DNA from: Clostridiaceae bacterium
Lineage (GTDB): Bacteria; Bacillota; Clostridia; Lachnospirales; Lachnospiraceae
DNA: 49,911 nucleotides
Reading direction: 5' to 3'
Assembly (NCBI GenBank): GCA_902362725.1
Contig: CABIXM010000026.1
Location: 1-49,911, forward strand
Shown in pieces: positions 24,638 to 34,169 of this stretch. Under the pieces are notes generated by a model. The model saw only the letters and a program-made list of their open reading frames with translations. It made no database searches and was not told the DNA's origin. A program made the position numbers and the translations under genes. Each line of letters begins with the position of its first letter. Position 1 is the stretch's first letter.

Positions 24638-27183
24638 TTTTCGTTTTCTGTCTCCGGCAGGCATACCAGGAACAGATTGCCCAGTTGTGCAAACTGTTCT
24701 GTGCTGTCATTCATGCCGCGCTTGCTGCTCTCGCCAGTCAGCGGGTCCGTGACGATGATGTTCTGTGGGTCGTAACCGGTAATCAGTTCTGCGGAACTTC
24801 CGCCCTCCAGTGCCAGCACCGGATAGCCCTGGCTCACATAGTAGAGCACCATGCTCACGGAGCAGCCGGACAGATCGAGCACCCGGTCTCCGGTCTGTTC
24901 CACCAGAATCTCATAGGGCGTGTAGCCCTGGGCCAGATATGCGCCCACGTCGCCGTAGGTCTTCTGGGTTCCCAGCAGAATCTCAAGTGCCGCCTGCAGT
25001 GCGGATTCACCGTCCTTCTGCTGCGGATTTCTCATGGTTCCCAGATCGGTCCGGGTCTTCCGACCGCCCCGGGTCCACAGGATATTCTGCTGCCGATCCA
25101 CGACGATGCCCATATTTTCATTGGCGGTCTGCACGGCCTCATCGGCTCCTGTAAATGCGCCTCCGAAGATGCCGTCGAAATTGTATACATAGTAACGCTG
25201 GTCGGTTGTCTCATTTCCCAGGGTGAGAGTTCTGCTACCCTCATAGACCACCTGCTTCGGCATCAGGGTGCGGAGCTTGCCGCTGCCTCTGGTACCTGAC
25301 AGTGCAAAATAGTATTCCTGCTTCTTGGGCTCGCTGGACTTCGTTTCTAAGGATATCTTTTCCACGATCTCTGTGGTTTTATTCGTAATGGGCTCCGGAT
25401 CCGCCTCCACGTAGCTGCCGTCCGCGCTCCGCTGCACACAGTTCAGAGAAATGCGGTTGCTCTCGATGGAAATGTCGGTCACATATTTTCCCTGGGATTC
25501 GTAGTCGAATTCCCGGACCAGCTCGCCCTGCTCATTTTCAATGACGATGCGGCCCATAGGGAACAGCTCATTGCCGGTCAGCCCCTTCTGCACGTCGCTC
25601 TGACGGGCTTCACCATAAATAAAATCCGTCCCCATGAAGCCCAGCGCCCGGATGTAATAGCCCTCGTCCGCCTGCACCTCCCGGCTCTTGCCGGTGTCCA
25701 GATTCAGCACAGCCACGTTTCTGGAGGCATATAGGGAATTTCCCTTGTGCCAGGCCGCCAGATGGCCGTCCTCAGAGACCATGCCGCTGCCCGAGGCGAT
25801 GCCATCCGCCACAGCCTCATACCCCATGGTGCTTAGATCCACGCGAAGCACGGTTCCATCCAGGAAAATATAGAACTGTCCGTCGTTATTCACGTAGGCC
25901 ATTTCCCCGAGCTTGGACTGAAGCACCGCGAAGGACTCCTGACTCTCGATAAAAACCCGCTCCTCCACGGAATTGGTCAGCGCGTCGTAGGTGTACAGGG
26001 CCACGCCGGTCTCACCCTCGTGGGTGCCCCGGTTCATATAGCCGTACACCAGGAAATCCATGCTGCCGGATTCATCCACCTTCAGGATACGGATGGCGTG
26101 CTCGTCATAGGAGCCCCGGAGGTCGCTGCCCTCCCGGAAGCCGAAAACCAGGGACAGCTTGTTCTGGGCCACATCGTAGCACCAAAGTTCCCCGTTCTGG
26201 ACGAAGCCGACGATATTTTCCTCGTCATTTTTCCGATATTCCACCGCCGTATCCAGGATGCCCAACTCCACACCCTTCTTTGTGAAAATGTCCAAGGTGG
26301 GGTCGAAGACGCGATCCGCCTTCCGGTCATAATTCAGCAGATACATGCGCTGTGAGGTGTAACGCACTCGATAGGATTCTGTCACCTCGTAGGTTTCGGT
26401 CTCCTCCGCGTCGTTGATATAAGTCACCGGATATTCCAGACGCACGGACGCCACGGAGTTGTCTATCTCGGTCACATAGGTGCGAACGTCTGCTGTGTCC
26501 GGCTCCTGCACGTCCATGTCGCCCCAGATGAGCTGCTTATATTTGGAATGAATCGATACATGAGCCAGGGATTTATTGCTGATGCTGTCGTCGGATTCCA
26601 GATACTGGGCGATGCTGACGGTATTATTTTTGTCGAAAAGAGCACTGTGAATCTCATCCACAAAAGCCAGGCATTCGTCCAGATGGTTGTCATTCAGTTT
26701 CTTCACATGTGTGTAATAATAGGCCTCCTGATCCTTCTCCAGACCCAGGCGGATAACCAGAAGATATTCCTCGCCGTCGTCCAGCAGATCCTTCAGCTTC
26801 AGATCCACGGTCAGCATCCGGCCCTCGCGGCTGTAATCCGTCAGCTCGCCGTCCTCGATCAGGCGGGTGGTGTCTACGCTTCGCAGTTCATAATAAACCT
26901 TCTGCACCCTGGCATCCGGGTACTCCACCCGGAAGGATACCGTGCGATCCTGGGGAAGCAGATAGACGGCGTCCCGTATGGAGGCCGCGTCCATGCTTTT
27001 GGTGTAGCCGTGCAACAGGTTCAGGTCACGGCCATTTTGTTCCATATAAATCAGCGGCAGGGTGGCTCCGGCCATCTCCGCCGTGGAATCTGTATTGCCC
27101 GCCATCAGGAAATAGCTCATGCCGGCCACGCCCAGAAGGAAGGCCGCCGCAATGGTCGCGATTCTTATGACTAACTTTTTCAC
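24634..27183 (-). CDS. Large exported protein with degenerate C39-like C-terminal domain
   Basis: An 849-aa protein with an N-terminal membrane anchor (about 5-27) and the rest extracellular. The middle has repeated short strand units (ELWCYDVAQNKLSLVFGF, QFYIFLDGTVLRVDLS, NVAVLNLDTGKSREV) that suggest a beta-propeller. The last 150 residues resemble a C39-like papain fold: Cys in LSGCSVSMVLYYVSQGYPVLAL and the later ELITGYDPQNIIVTDPLTGE. The position of the catalytic His is taken by Glu or Ala, so it is likely inactive. The start is GTG overlapping the TGA of the methyltransferase gene (GTGA), so translation is coupled. Function unknown. Confidence 0.75.
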   Translation of the reverse strand: MKKLVIRIATIAAAFLLGVAGMSYFLMAGNTDSTAEMAGATLPLIYMEQNGRDLNLLHGYTKSMDAASIRDAVYLLPQDRTVSFRVEYPDARVQKVYYELRSVDTTRLIEDGELTDYSREGRMLTVDLKLKDLLDDGEEYLLVIRLGLEKDQEAYYYTHVKKLNDNHLDECLAFVDEIHSALFDKNNTVSIAQYLESDDSISNKSLAHVSIHSKYKQLIWGDMDVQEPDTADVRTYVTEIDNSVASVRLEYPVTYINDAEETETYEVTESYRVRYTSQRMYLLNYDRKADRVFDPTLDIFTKKGVELGILDTAVEYRKNDEENIVGFVQNGELWCYDVAQNKLSLVFGFREGSDLRGSYDEHAIRILKVDESGSMDFLVYGYMNRGTHEGETGVALYTYDALTNSVEERVFIESQESFAVLQSKLGEMAYVNNDGQFYIFLDGTVLRVDLSTMGYEAVADGIASGSGMVSEDGHLAAWHKGNSLYASRNVAVLNLDTGKSREVQADEGYYIRALGFMGTDFIYGEARQSDVQKGLTGNELFPMGRIVIENEQGELVREFDYESQGKYVTDISIESNRISLNCVQRSADGSYVEADPEPITNKTTEIVEKISLETKSSEPKKQEYYFALSGTRGSGKLRTLMPKQVVYEGSRTLTLGNETTDQRYYVYNFDGIFGGAFTGADEAVQTANENMGIVVDRQQNILWTRGGRKTRTDLGTMRNPQQKDGESALQAALEILLGTQKTYGDVGAYLAQGYTPYEILVEQTGDRVLDLSGCSVSMVLYYVSQGYPVLALEGGSSAELITGYDPQNIIVTDPLTGESSKRGMNDSTEQFAQLGNLFLVCLPETENEK

Positions 27184-28436
27184 CGGCTCTCTCCTTTCGC
27201 GTTTTCAGCATTTTTTCGTCTGGAGCGGTAGCTTTCCGCCGGGGATGTCCCTGCGTTCAGAAGCTTCTCCAAGGTCAGATCCGCGTGCAGAGCCTCCGTG
27301 CAGTTCTCAAAGGCCGCCGCAGAGGCTGCTTCCGCCTTCTTTCCGTTCTTCCGCTTTACCGCGCGGATCAGGATGTTCTTCGGCGTGTGCTCCATGTCGA
27401 TAAATTCCAGGATTTGGGTATCGTAGCCCTGCTGTTCCAGAAGCCCGGCCCGGAGGCCGTCGGTGATCAGGGCGGACATCCGCTCTTTCAGGAGGCCATA
27501 TTTCAGCACCGGAGCCAGAGTCTCATTTTCTATCTGCTTATTCAACTCATGCTGACAGCAGGGGACGGAAAGGATGACGCTGGCGCCCCATTTGACTGCT
27601 TTATACAGGGCATAATCGGTAGCCGTATCGCAGGCGTGCAGGGTCACGACCATGTCCACCCGGGTGCAGCCCTCGTATCCGGCGATGTCTCCCTGGAGGA
27701 AAGTTAGCTTATCATAACCATATTTGCTGCTGAGATCACTGCATTTACGGATGACGTCTTCCTTCAGATCCAGGCCGATGATCCGCACATCCAGCCCCTG
27801 ACATTCCCGCAGATAATAGTAAATGGCAAAAGTCAGGTAGGATTTACCACAGCCAAAATCAAGAATCGTCAGCTCCCGGTCTTTCGGCAGTGCCGGGAGG
27901 ATATCTTCGACAAATTCCAGGAAGCGGTTGATCTGGCGGAATTTATCGTAGCGGGCGTGGACAATCTTACCCTCGGGGGTCATGACGCCCAGATCCACCA
28001 GGAAAGGCACCGGGCGGCCCTCCTCCAGCAGGTATCGTTTCTTTTTATTATGGGCAAGCGCAGTCCGTTTTACTCTTGCGTCCTGTAGGGCTTCCGGCGC
28101 GGCTTTTCCGGCGGCTCCCTGCTTTTCCCTGACCGTGATTTTGCCCTTCTTGCTGACCAGCGCGGTCACCTGGCCTGCAACGGCCTGCAGCTGGAGCTGA
28201 CAGAATACGTCCGTCATCTGTTCGGCAATTCGGTCTACCGCCTCTGCCGGGGGGAGATTTTCGTGAAAGGCCTTGGCTCCGCGGAATGTCTCAAACTGGA
28301 ATTTCAACTCACCTCGCAGCAGCATCGGGCGGATCCGGACCTTCAGCTCGTCGCGGCCTTTGCGGGGGGCGCTTAAGGTGATGAGTTCCAGATTTTCATT
28401 TAAATATTTTTCTAATAATGATTTTAATTCTTCCAT
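27180..28436 (-). CDS. SAM-dependent methyltransferase (Methyltransf_32-like)
   Basis: A 418-aa protein. Residues 1-150 form an N-terminal domain with no clear match. The SAM-binding domain follows: motif I ILDFGCGKSYLTFAIYYYL, then VRIIGLDLKEDVI, LQGDIAGY, VVTLHACDTATDYAL and ILSVPCCQHELN. The DFGCGKSYL plus LHACD plus PCCQHE set is that of the METTL25/RRNAD-type group, whose members include ribosome- or RNA-acting enzymes. The C-terminal tail is Ala/Lys-rich. The target is unknown. It overlaps the 849-aa gene by 4 bases. Confidence 0.85.
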   Translation of the reverse strand: MEELKSLLEKYLNENLELITLSAPRKGRDELKVRIRPMLLRGELKFQFETFRGAKAFHENLPPAEAVDRIAEQMTDVFCQLQLQAVAGQVTALVSKKGKITVREKQGAAGKAAPEALQDARVKRTALAHNKKKRYLLEEGRPVPFLVDLGVMTPEGKIVHARYDKFRQINRFLEFVEDILPALPKDRELTILDFGCGKSYLTFAIYYYLRECQGLDVRIIGLDLKEDVIRKCSDLSSKYGYDKLTFLQGDIAGYEGCTRVDMVVTLHACDTATDYALYKAVKWGASVILSVPCCQHELNKQIENETLAPVLKYGLLKERMSALITDGLRAGLLEQQGYDTQILEFIDMEHTPKNILIRAVKRKNGKKAEAASAAAFENCTEALHADLTLEKLLNAGTSPAESYRSRRKNAENAKGESR

Positions 28437-28514
28437 ATGTTATACTTATTCTATCCATTTATTTTTCAGGTTTCTAAACAGAATCAGTATAGCACAATCT
28501 ATTTTTAAATACCA

Positions 28515-28543
28515 TTGTAAAATGTGGGGGCCTGTGTTATGAT
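28515..28543 (+). promoter_or_regulatory. Promoter of the ACT-domain gene
   Basis: TTGTAA (28515-28520), 17 bp, TATGAT (28538-28543). A small TTCGC/GCGAA hairpin follows near 28553. Confidence 0.6.
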
Positions 28544-28630
28544 AGAAATAGTTTCGCACTGCGAAGTTCTAAAGCTACGGGATATATTCCCTGATTTTAT
28601 ATTTTGAAAGGAAAGAGGAGGAGTTACATT

Positions 28631-29035
28631 ATGTTACAGCAGTTATCCATCTACGCAGAAAATAAGAAAGGCACCATGCAGAACATCACCGAGGTACTGG
28701 CCGATGAAAATATCAATATCTGGGGTTCCTGCACCAATGACGGCGCAGAGTACGGCATCAATCGTATGGTAGTCTCCAACCCGCAGAAAGCCATGGAGGC
28801 CCTGGAGGCTGTGGGCTATCTCTGTAAGCTCACTTCCGTCATTGGCGTAGAGGTTGAGGACGAGGTCGGCAACCTGAATAAGCTTCTGAAGGCCCTGGCT
28901 GAGAGCAACATCAACATCAACTACATTTACCTGTCCTTCAACCGCGCCTCCGGTAAACCGGTTCTGGTATTCCAGACTGAAGATACGGCGGAGGTTGAGG
29001 TTTGTTTGAAAAACAAGGGATTCTCGGTGGTATAA
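28631..29035 (+). CDS. Tandem ACT-domain protein
   Basis: A 134-aa protein made of two ACT domains (about 1-68 and 72-134), starting MLQQLSIYAENKKGTMQNITEVLADENINIWG. ACT domains bind amino acids and control enzymes or act as stand-alone sensors; this type is often annotated as an amino acid-binding protein. The start is set by GAGGAGG 9 bases before ATG, not the ATG nine codons earlier. It is a single gene with a strong terminator. Confidence 0.9.
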   Translation: MLQQLSIYAENKKGTMQNITEVLADENINIWGSCTNDGAEYGINRMVVSNPQKAMEALEAVGYLCKLTSVIGVEVEDEVGNLNKLLKALAESNININYIYLSFNRASGKPVLVFQTEDTAEVEVCLKNKGFSVV

Positions 29036-29044
29036 ATCCAAAAC

Positions 29045-29080
29045 GGCCGCCGCACTGAAAAAACATTCAGTGCGGCGGCC
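29045..29080. terminator. Bidirectional terminator between the ACT gene and the M23 gene
   Basis: A 15-bp perfect stem GGCCGCCGCACTGAA (29045-29059) / (29066-29080) with AAAACA loop and T runs on both sides. It serves the two convergent genes. Confidence 0.92.
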
Positions 29081-29100
29081 TGATTTTTCACGAAAATCTT

Positions 29101-30729
29101 TTAATTCAGATACGGCAGCGGATTTACCTGACTGCCATTGATAATAATCTCAAAGTGTACATGGGGTCCCGTACTTCGTCCTGTATTGCCGCTCAGCGCA
29201 ATCTTCTGGCCCTGGGTTACCTTCTGCCCGGAGGATACCAGAATCTTGCTCAGATGGCCATACCGGGTCTGCTTGCCGTCCGGGTGACGGATGGTGATAC
29301 AGTTGCCGTAGCCGCTGAACCAGCCGGCCTGGACAACGGTGCCGCCACAGGAGGCCATAACCGCCGTGCCGATGGGGCACGCCCAGTCCACACCCTTGTG
29401 CATGCGGCCCCATCTTCTCTTGAAGCCGGAGGTGAAACGCCCGCCGGAAATGGGCTTGACGTAGGTGGGCGGCGTCTGGGTGCCGCGCTCCACGATCTTC
29501 GGAACCGGTTCCTGCAGAACTGTCTCGGAAATTACATCACGATTCTCCTCCGCGCCATTTTTCTTCGTAATCAGTGCCGTTACCTCATGATAACCGGCCT
29601 GCTCTTCCTGGCGCACCTCGGTCTTCGTGGTGTACCATTCGTCGTTATCGATATACTGAACCTCCGCGTAATACTCTTCCTGATAAGTGGATTCCTCCAC
29701 AGTCTCCACGGAAAGCTCCGGCTCCGGCACAGTGATAATGATCTCATCACCCTCATGGAGCACTGTATTCTCGCTCATGCCTTCATTCAGTGCCAGCACC
29801 TCCGCCACACGAAGGCCGTTGCTGTTCGCAATCACAGACAGAGTGTCGCCTGACCTGACCTCATAGATCTCATTTTTCGCCGTATCCTTGGTCACCAGAT
29901 CGATGGCTTCGTCCGTGGGCGTAATCTCATCCGCAGACACATAGGCCTCGGCAATCTCCACCTTCTCCGCGAAATCCACCGAGCGGAGGCCGTCTCCCTC
30001 CACCTGCTGCTCCGCATTGTCAGCAGCGTTCTCTTCCGCCACATCTTCCTCTGTGACCGTCTTCGTGATGACGCTCTCCACTGCCTGGCTTACGTCATAC
30101 TCGCCGATACCCGCGCAGGCTTCGCCGACGCCCGCGATACCGCCCAGCTTCGCCACCTCGGCTGCTGTTTCCTCCGCGGTATTCTGCTTCGACACTTCTA
30201 CGGTATAGACATTCAGCTCCCGGGCTGCGTCGGACACGATGTTGATCTGGAACTCATTGTCCGTGTCAAATCGGTCCTTTGTGGCGTACAGCACGTCCAT
30301 GACGTCCTGATAGCTTCCCAGCGTCACCGTGAACTCATTAATCTTCATCAGGTAAGCCTTTTTCTTGGCCTTCGCCACAATCTGGGTCAGTTCCTTGTAA
30401 AAGGCATCGCTCAGCGTATCGCTGTCCATGGTGGAACCGAAGATCTTCGGCACCTTATCAAGCTCGTACTCCACATCCGCCAGCACCAGACCGTCCGTCT
30501 CCCTGGAAATCCGGGCCCTGGCCTGCAGATAGGCGTTCTCCACCACGGAAGGATTCTTAACCGATCCCACCGTCTTACCCGCCAGTGTAACCTCGTAGTA
30601 GCTGTCGCCGCTTCCGAAGCCACTGCCGATAAGCGGCACGCCCAGCAGCATACAACCGCAGGTAATCATCATGGATTCCGCAAATACAAGCTGTGATTTT
30701 TTATTAAAAAATAATTTCTTTTTTTTCAT
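29101..30729 (-). CDS. Membrane-anchored M23 endopeptidase with LysM and G5 domains
   Basis: A 542-aa cell-wall hydrolase. Basic N-terminus and a membrane segment (about 14-38), then an extracellular stalk, a LysM domain (YEVRSGDTLSVIANSNGL, about 290-335), a G5 domain (about 345-425) and the M23 peptidase domain (about 430-540). Zinc ligands are seen in HKGVD and HVHFE, so the enzyme should be active on peptidoglycan cross-links. No lipobox. It is the last gene after aroK, with a weak ribosome site. Confidence 0.93.
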   Translation of the reverse strand: MKKKKLFFNKKSQLVFAESMMITCGCMLLGVPLIGSGFGSGDSYYEVTLAGKTVGSVKNPSVVENAYLQARARISRETDGLVLADVEYELDKVPKIFGSTMDSDTLSDAFYKELTQIVAKAKKKAYLMKINEFTVTLGSYQDVMDVLYATKDRFDTDNEFQINIVSDAARELNVYTVEVSKQNTAEETAAEVAKLGGIAGVGEACAGIGEYDVSQAVESVITKTVTEEDVAEENAADNAEQQVEGDGLRSVDFAEKVEIAEAYVSADEITPTDEAIDLVTKDTAKNEIYEVRSGDTLSVIANSNGLRVAEVLALNEGMSENTVLHEGDEIIITVPEPELSVETVEESTYQEEYYAEVQYIDNDEWYTTKTEVRQEEQAGYHEVTALITKKNGAEENRDVISETVLQEPVPKIVERGTQTPPTYVKPISGGRFTSGFKRRWGRMHKGVDWACPIGTAVMASCGGTVVQAGWFSGYGNCITIRHPDGKQTRYGHLSKILVSSGQKVTQGQKIALSGNTGRSTGPHVHFEIIINGSQVNPLPYLN

Positions 30730-30757
30730 TGGTTTTTAAATCTTCTTTAATCTCAAG

Positions 30758-30784
30758 TACACCCCGGAGCAGCTCCGAGGTGTA
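30758..30784. other. Hairpin between aroK and the M23 gene
   Basis: TACACCCCGGAGC (30758-30770) and GCTCCGAGGTGTA (30772-30784), a strong stem with a T run only on the plus side, where no gene is waiting. On the minus strand it may act as an attenuator or RNA-protecting hairpin before the M23 gene. Confidence 0.5.
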
Positions 30785-30802
30785 ATATTTTTGTAACATT
30801 TT

Positions 30803-31312
30803 TTATTCTACCAACATTTCCAGGGCTTGTAAAGTCTTTTCTAAGGTTTCTTCCACGCCCAGACCGTCCTCTTCGATGGTCACGTCGGCGTATTTTTCGT
30901 AGAGACCCTCGCGCTCCGCATAAAGGTCGTGCAGGGTCTGTCCGTCCCGCAGCACCACGCCGCGGCCCTTCACGTCCCGGAGCCTCGATTTCACTGCCTT
31001 ATAAGAGAGGCGCAGATACACCACCACACTGATTTCGCCCAGATGCTTCATGGCTTCCTCGCCGTACACCACGCTTCCGCCGGTGGCAATGACGGCGTTC
31101 GCCGGATTCAGTCCCGCATTGACCCGGTTCTCCACGGCCAGAAAGCCGTCCGGGCCGTCCCGCTGAATGATATCCTTCAGAAGCAGACCCTCTTCCTTCT
31201 GAATCACCAGATCCGCGTCAATAAAATCCTTTCCCATCATTTTCGCCAGAATGACGCCGATGGTACTCTTTCCGGCTCCCGGCATTCCAATCAGTACGAC
31301 GTTCTTTTTCAT
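30803..31312 (-). CDS. aroK: Shikimate kinase
   Basis: A 169-aa kinase that phosphorylates shikimate in aromatic amino acid synthesis. Walker A GMPGAGKSTIG at residues 8-18, shikimate-binding Asp in FIDADLVIQ, Arg in VENRVN replacing the usual FR pair, GGSVVY (GGG-type motif with one Gly changed to Ser), and the RxxR-like lid REGLYEKYAD. The altered GGG and FR motifs are worth noting but shikimate kinase remains the best call. Its start overlaps the flavin reductase stop (ATGA). Confidence 0.85.
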   Translation of the reverse strand: MKKNVVLIGMPGAGKSTIGVILAKMMGKDFIDADLVIQKEEGLLLKDIIQRDGPDGFLAVENRVNAGLNPANAVIATGGSVVYGEEAMKHLGEISVVVYLRLSYKAVKSRLRDVKGRGVVLRDGQTLHDLYAEREGLYEKYADVTIEEDGLGVEETLEKTLQALEMLVE

Positions 31313-31953
31313 CTTCTGCCCTTTCCTTTGCTGACTTGATTCGTATTCTTCTTCGCGGCCTTCGCCGACTTCTTTTTCCGCACACTGTAGCCGAAGGTGC
31401 CGATCTCCTGTCCCAGCGTAAAATAGGTTCCGTGGGAATAGGCCACCAGATTCGTGCTGTTCAGCTCGAAGCGGCCATTTTCATTCATGTAGGCCCCGTC
31501 CACGGTGACGCCCAGCACCTCCGCCAGGAACATGTGATGGCTGCCCAGTTCTTTCACCTCGGTCACCCGGCACTCAATGTTCACCGGGCTCTCCTCGATG
31601 GTGGGCGCGTACTTAAGATGCTGCGCCTTGCCCGGCGTCAGATGCATTTGGGCAAACTTGTCCACGTCCCGGCCGGAGCGCACGCCGCAGTAATCGGTGG
31701 CCTTCGCCAGGGCCTTCGTGGTCAGATTGATGACAAACTCGCCGGTCTCCCGGATGATATCGTAGGAATAGCGGTTCGGGCGCACGGAAATGGATACCAT
31801 CGCGGGGTCGGAACAGATGGTCCCTGCCCATGCCACCGTAATAATATTCGGTTTCTCGCCTTCCCGCCCGCAGCTTACCATGACGGCGGGAAGAGGATAG
31901 AGCATATTGCCTGCTCTCCAGTGCTGCTTTTTTCGTTCTTTCTTTGCTTCCAT
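31309..31953 (-). CDS. Flavin reductase family protein (FMN-binding)
   Basis: A 214-aa FMN-binding split barrel of the flavoredoxin type. Motifs: MLYPLPAVMVSCGREGEKPNIITVAWAGTICSDPAMVSISV and the RYSYDIIRETGEFVINL stretch, then the DYCGVRSGRDVDKF loop. It passes electrons between reduced flavin or ferredoxin and an unknown partner. A lysine-rich tail of about 25 residues is unusual. It is cotranscribed with the pyrophosphatase (3-base gap) and aroK. Confidence 0.88.
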   Translation of the reverse strand: MEAKKERKKQHWRAGNMLYPLPAVMVSCGREGEKPNIITVAWAGTICSDPAMVSISVRPNRYSYDIIRETGEFVINLTTKALAKATDYCGVRSGRDVDKFAQMHLTPGKAQHLKYAPTIEESPVNIECRVTEVKELGSHHMFLAEVLGVTVDGAYMNENGRFELNSTNLVAYSHGTYFTLGQEIGTFGYSVRKKKSAKAAKKNTNQVSKGKGRR

Positions 31954-31956
31954 GGA

Positions 31957-33621
31957 TTATCTCATCTCTTCCATCTGCTGAATCATGCCTGCCAGAGAAG
32001 GAATCAGCTGCTTCTTGCGGGATACCAGACCCTTCAGCTCATAGGTGTCGCCGTCATCCGGCAGCTGGAAGGCTTCCTTCACCAGGGTGTCGGAATTGGG
32101 ACCGTAGCACAGAAGCTCTGTAGACTCCTTGATGATATTGGTGAGCATGAAGAAAATCATGTTCAGGCCGCTTTCCCGGTGCGCCACAGGCAGGTAGGGA
32201 ATCAGCTTCTCGCGGATCTCCTCCAGCTCCACCGCGTTCATGGAATTGATCTGACCCACGCCGAACTCCACATTTCCCACGTCAAAGCGCTTGAAATCCT
32301 GGTAGAAAATCTCCTCTGCGGTGCGGGAACCCAGATTGCTGCCTGCGGAGAACATATCCACAGCCAGATCCTCGATATCAATGCCCGCGATCTGTGCCAG
32401 ATTCTCCGCCGCTGCCTTGTCGATGGCCGTACAGGTCGGGGAGCGGAACATCAGGGTATCAGAAATAATAGCTGAGCACAGGAGACCCGCAATTTTCTTC
32501 GGGATCTCCACGCCCCGCTCCTGATACATCTGGTACATAATCGTCGCGGTGCAGCCAAGGGGCTGGTTCCGGAAAAATACCGGGGACATGGTCTCCAAAG
32601 TGCCCAGACGGTGATGGTCGATGATCTCCAAAATTTCCGCATGGTCGATGCCATCCACAGCCTGGGATTCCTCATTATGATCCACCATGATGACCTGCTT
32701 CCGCTTCAGATTCAACAGGTTCCGTCTGGAAATCATGCCGATGTAGTTATCGTCCTTGTCCACGATCGGGAAGTCCCGGTAACGCTTCTGACCCATGATT
32801 TCCTTGATATCGTCAGTCTTCTCATTGACATTGAAAATGGTCAGGTTGTCGGACTTCATAAAGTAGCGGATCGGCATGCTCTGGTTGATCAGGCGGGCCG
32901 CCGTAAAGGTATCGTGGGGCGTGCTGATGACGACGCAGTGATGCTCCTGGGCCAGTTTCTTGATGGTCATGGAGACTTTTGCGCCCTCGCAGACGATGAT
33001 GCAGCCCGCGCGCATCTCGATGGCGCACAGCTGGGATTCGTAGCGGTTACCCAGGATAACCAGGTCGCCCTCCTCTATGTAATCCTCCATCAGATCCGGG
33101 TTCGCTGCCGCAATGAGCACCTTGCCCTTGTTGTAATAGTCTTCCGCGGAGCCCACCAGAATCGTACCCTCCAGAGTGTCAATGATATTCCGGTACTGGG
33201 TATTGGCCTGAGCCAGAATCTTACTGTCCAGCACGTCCATGTAGGAGGTGGCGATGTCGCCGATGGTGATCAATCCCTCAATCTTCTGATCCTTGGTAAT
33301 CGGCAGGGTCACCGCCCCGATGCGGCGCATCAGATTCCAGGCCTGCTTCAGGGACAGATTGCCCTGTACGCCCTCGGTCTTGCGGATCTCGATGTCCTTG
33401 ACCTGCGTCATCACATCGGCCACGTACACCGGCGCTTCCGCCTGGAAATAGTTCAGCACATACTGTGTCTCCTGATTCAGCTGTCCTGCCCGCGCCGCGA
33501 TGTATCCACCACCCTCCAGGGTGTTCTTCAGATACGCGTAGGCCAGGGCCGAACAGATGGAATCCGTGTCCGGATTCTTGTGACCGATGATATACACCGG
33601 TCTGGTATTGTCTTTTTCCAT
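31957..33621 (-). CDS. ppaC: CBS/DRTGG-regulated manganese pyrophosphatase (family II)
   Basis: A 554-aa family II inorganic pyrophosphatase with a regulatory insert, like the Clostridium perfringens CBS-PPase. DHH half: GHKNPDTDSICSALAYAYL at the start, and later MVDHNEESQAVDGID and EIIDHHRLG. Between them lie a first CBS domain (about 70-125), a DRTGG domain (about 130-245) and a second CBS domain (about 250-305). DHHA2 ends with the SRKKQL substrate motif. Family members are inhibited by AMP/ADP and activated by Ap4A. It heads the operon with the flavin reductase and aroK. Confidence 0.95.
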   Translation of the reverse strand: MEKDNTRPVYIIGHKNPDTDSICSALAYAYLKNTLEGGGYIAARAGQLNQETQYVLNYFQAEAPVYVADVMTQVKDIEIRKTEGVQGNLSLKQAWNLMRRIGAVTLPITKDQKIEGLITIGDIATSYMDVLDSKILAQANTQYRNIIDTLEGTILVGSAEDYYNKGKVLIAAANPDLMEDYIEEGDLVILGNRYESQLCAIEMRAGCIIVCEGAKVSMTIKKLAQEHHCVVISTPHDTFTAARLINQSMPIRYFMKSDNLTIFNVNEKTDDIKEIMGQKRYRDFPIVDKDDNYIGMISRRNLLNLKRKQVIMVDHNEESQAVDGIDHAEILEIIDHHRLGTLETMSPVFFRNQPLGCTATIMYQMYQERGVEIPKKIAGLLCSAIISDTLMFRSPTCTAIDKAAAENLAQIAGIDIEDLAVDMFSAGSNLGSRTAEEIFYQDFKRFDVGNVEFGVGQINSMNAVELEEIREKLIPYLPVAHRESGLNMIFFMLTNIIKESTELLCYGPNSDTLVKEAFQLPDDGDTYELKGLVSRKKQLIPSLAGMIQQMEEMR

Positions 33622-33660
33622 TTTAAACCTCTTTTATTCGTAAACTATTCACTTTCTCCT

Positions 33661-33690
33661 ATTTTACCATTGCCGCGGCCCTGTATACAA
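33661..33690 (-). promoter_or_regulatory. Promoter of the pyrophosphatase operon
   Basis: TTGTAT (33685-33690), 18 bp, TAAAAT (33661-33666) on the minus strand. Confidence 0.55.
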
Positions 33691-34169
33691 GAGGGATTCC
33701 TGTATTTTTTTCTGTTCACTCCGTTCACAGGAAACACTTCGCGATGCACAGAAATTACTACGTAATTTCGCGCTGTGCTCCGCCCATTTAGTTCCGTCTC
33801 TCGCGGACATTCATTCGTATTGTGCGGACTGCACGATTTATTCTCCCTATTTCCTATTATTCCTCTGCGTTTTGCCGAACCATCTTTTCGGATATTTTTA
33901 TGCTTTTTGTCTATTTTGTCCTGTTTTTTCTTTGCTTTCTCACTTGTTTTGTGCGTTTTTACATTAAGTTCACATTTTGTTCATAGTTTATTCATAATCA
34001 ATTGCTATACTATATTCAAGTTAAGGGAGCAACCTCTTAACAATGAAAATGCTTTCACTACACATATAGATAAATTTTTTCATAATAGCCTCGGCGTACC
34101 TGGTACGTCGGGGCACTCCTCATTTTATGGGAAACATTTTCCCGGCTGCACTGCATTTTCTGTAAAAAA
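33691..34169. other. Intergenic region with several hairpins, no gene
   Basis: It holds a CTGTTCACTCCGTTCACAG hairpin (33712-33730; a near copy lies at 43961-43979), a GCACAG/CTGTGC hairpin with inner AAATTAC/GTAATTT (about 33737-33776), an AT-rich part, GTTAAG/CTTAAC (about 34018-34040) and a CC-GGCGTA/TACGTC-GG hairpin (34089-34113). Open frames here lack ribosome sites and known motifs. A small RNA is possible but not supported. Confidence 0.5.

Noticed and set aside
24634..27183. Active bacteriocin-type C39 peptidase
   Set aside because: The Cys region is recognisable but the His before ITGYD is missing, there is no ABC transporter fusion, and the protein is exported.
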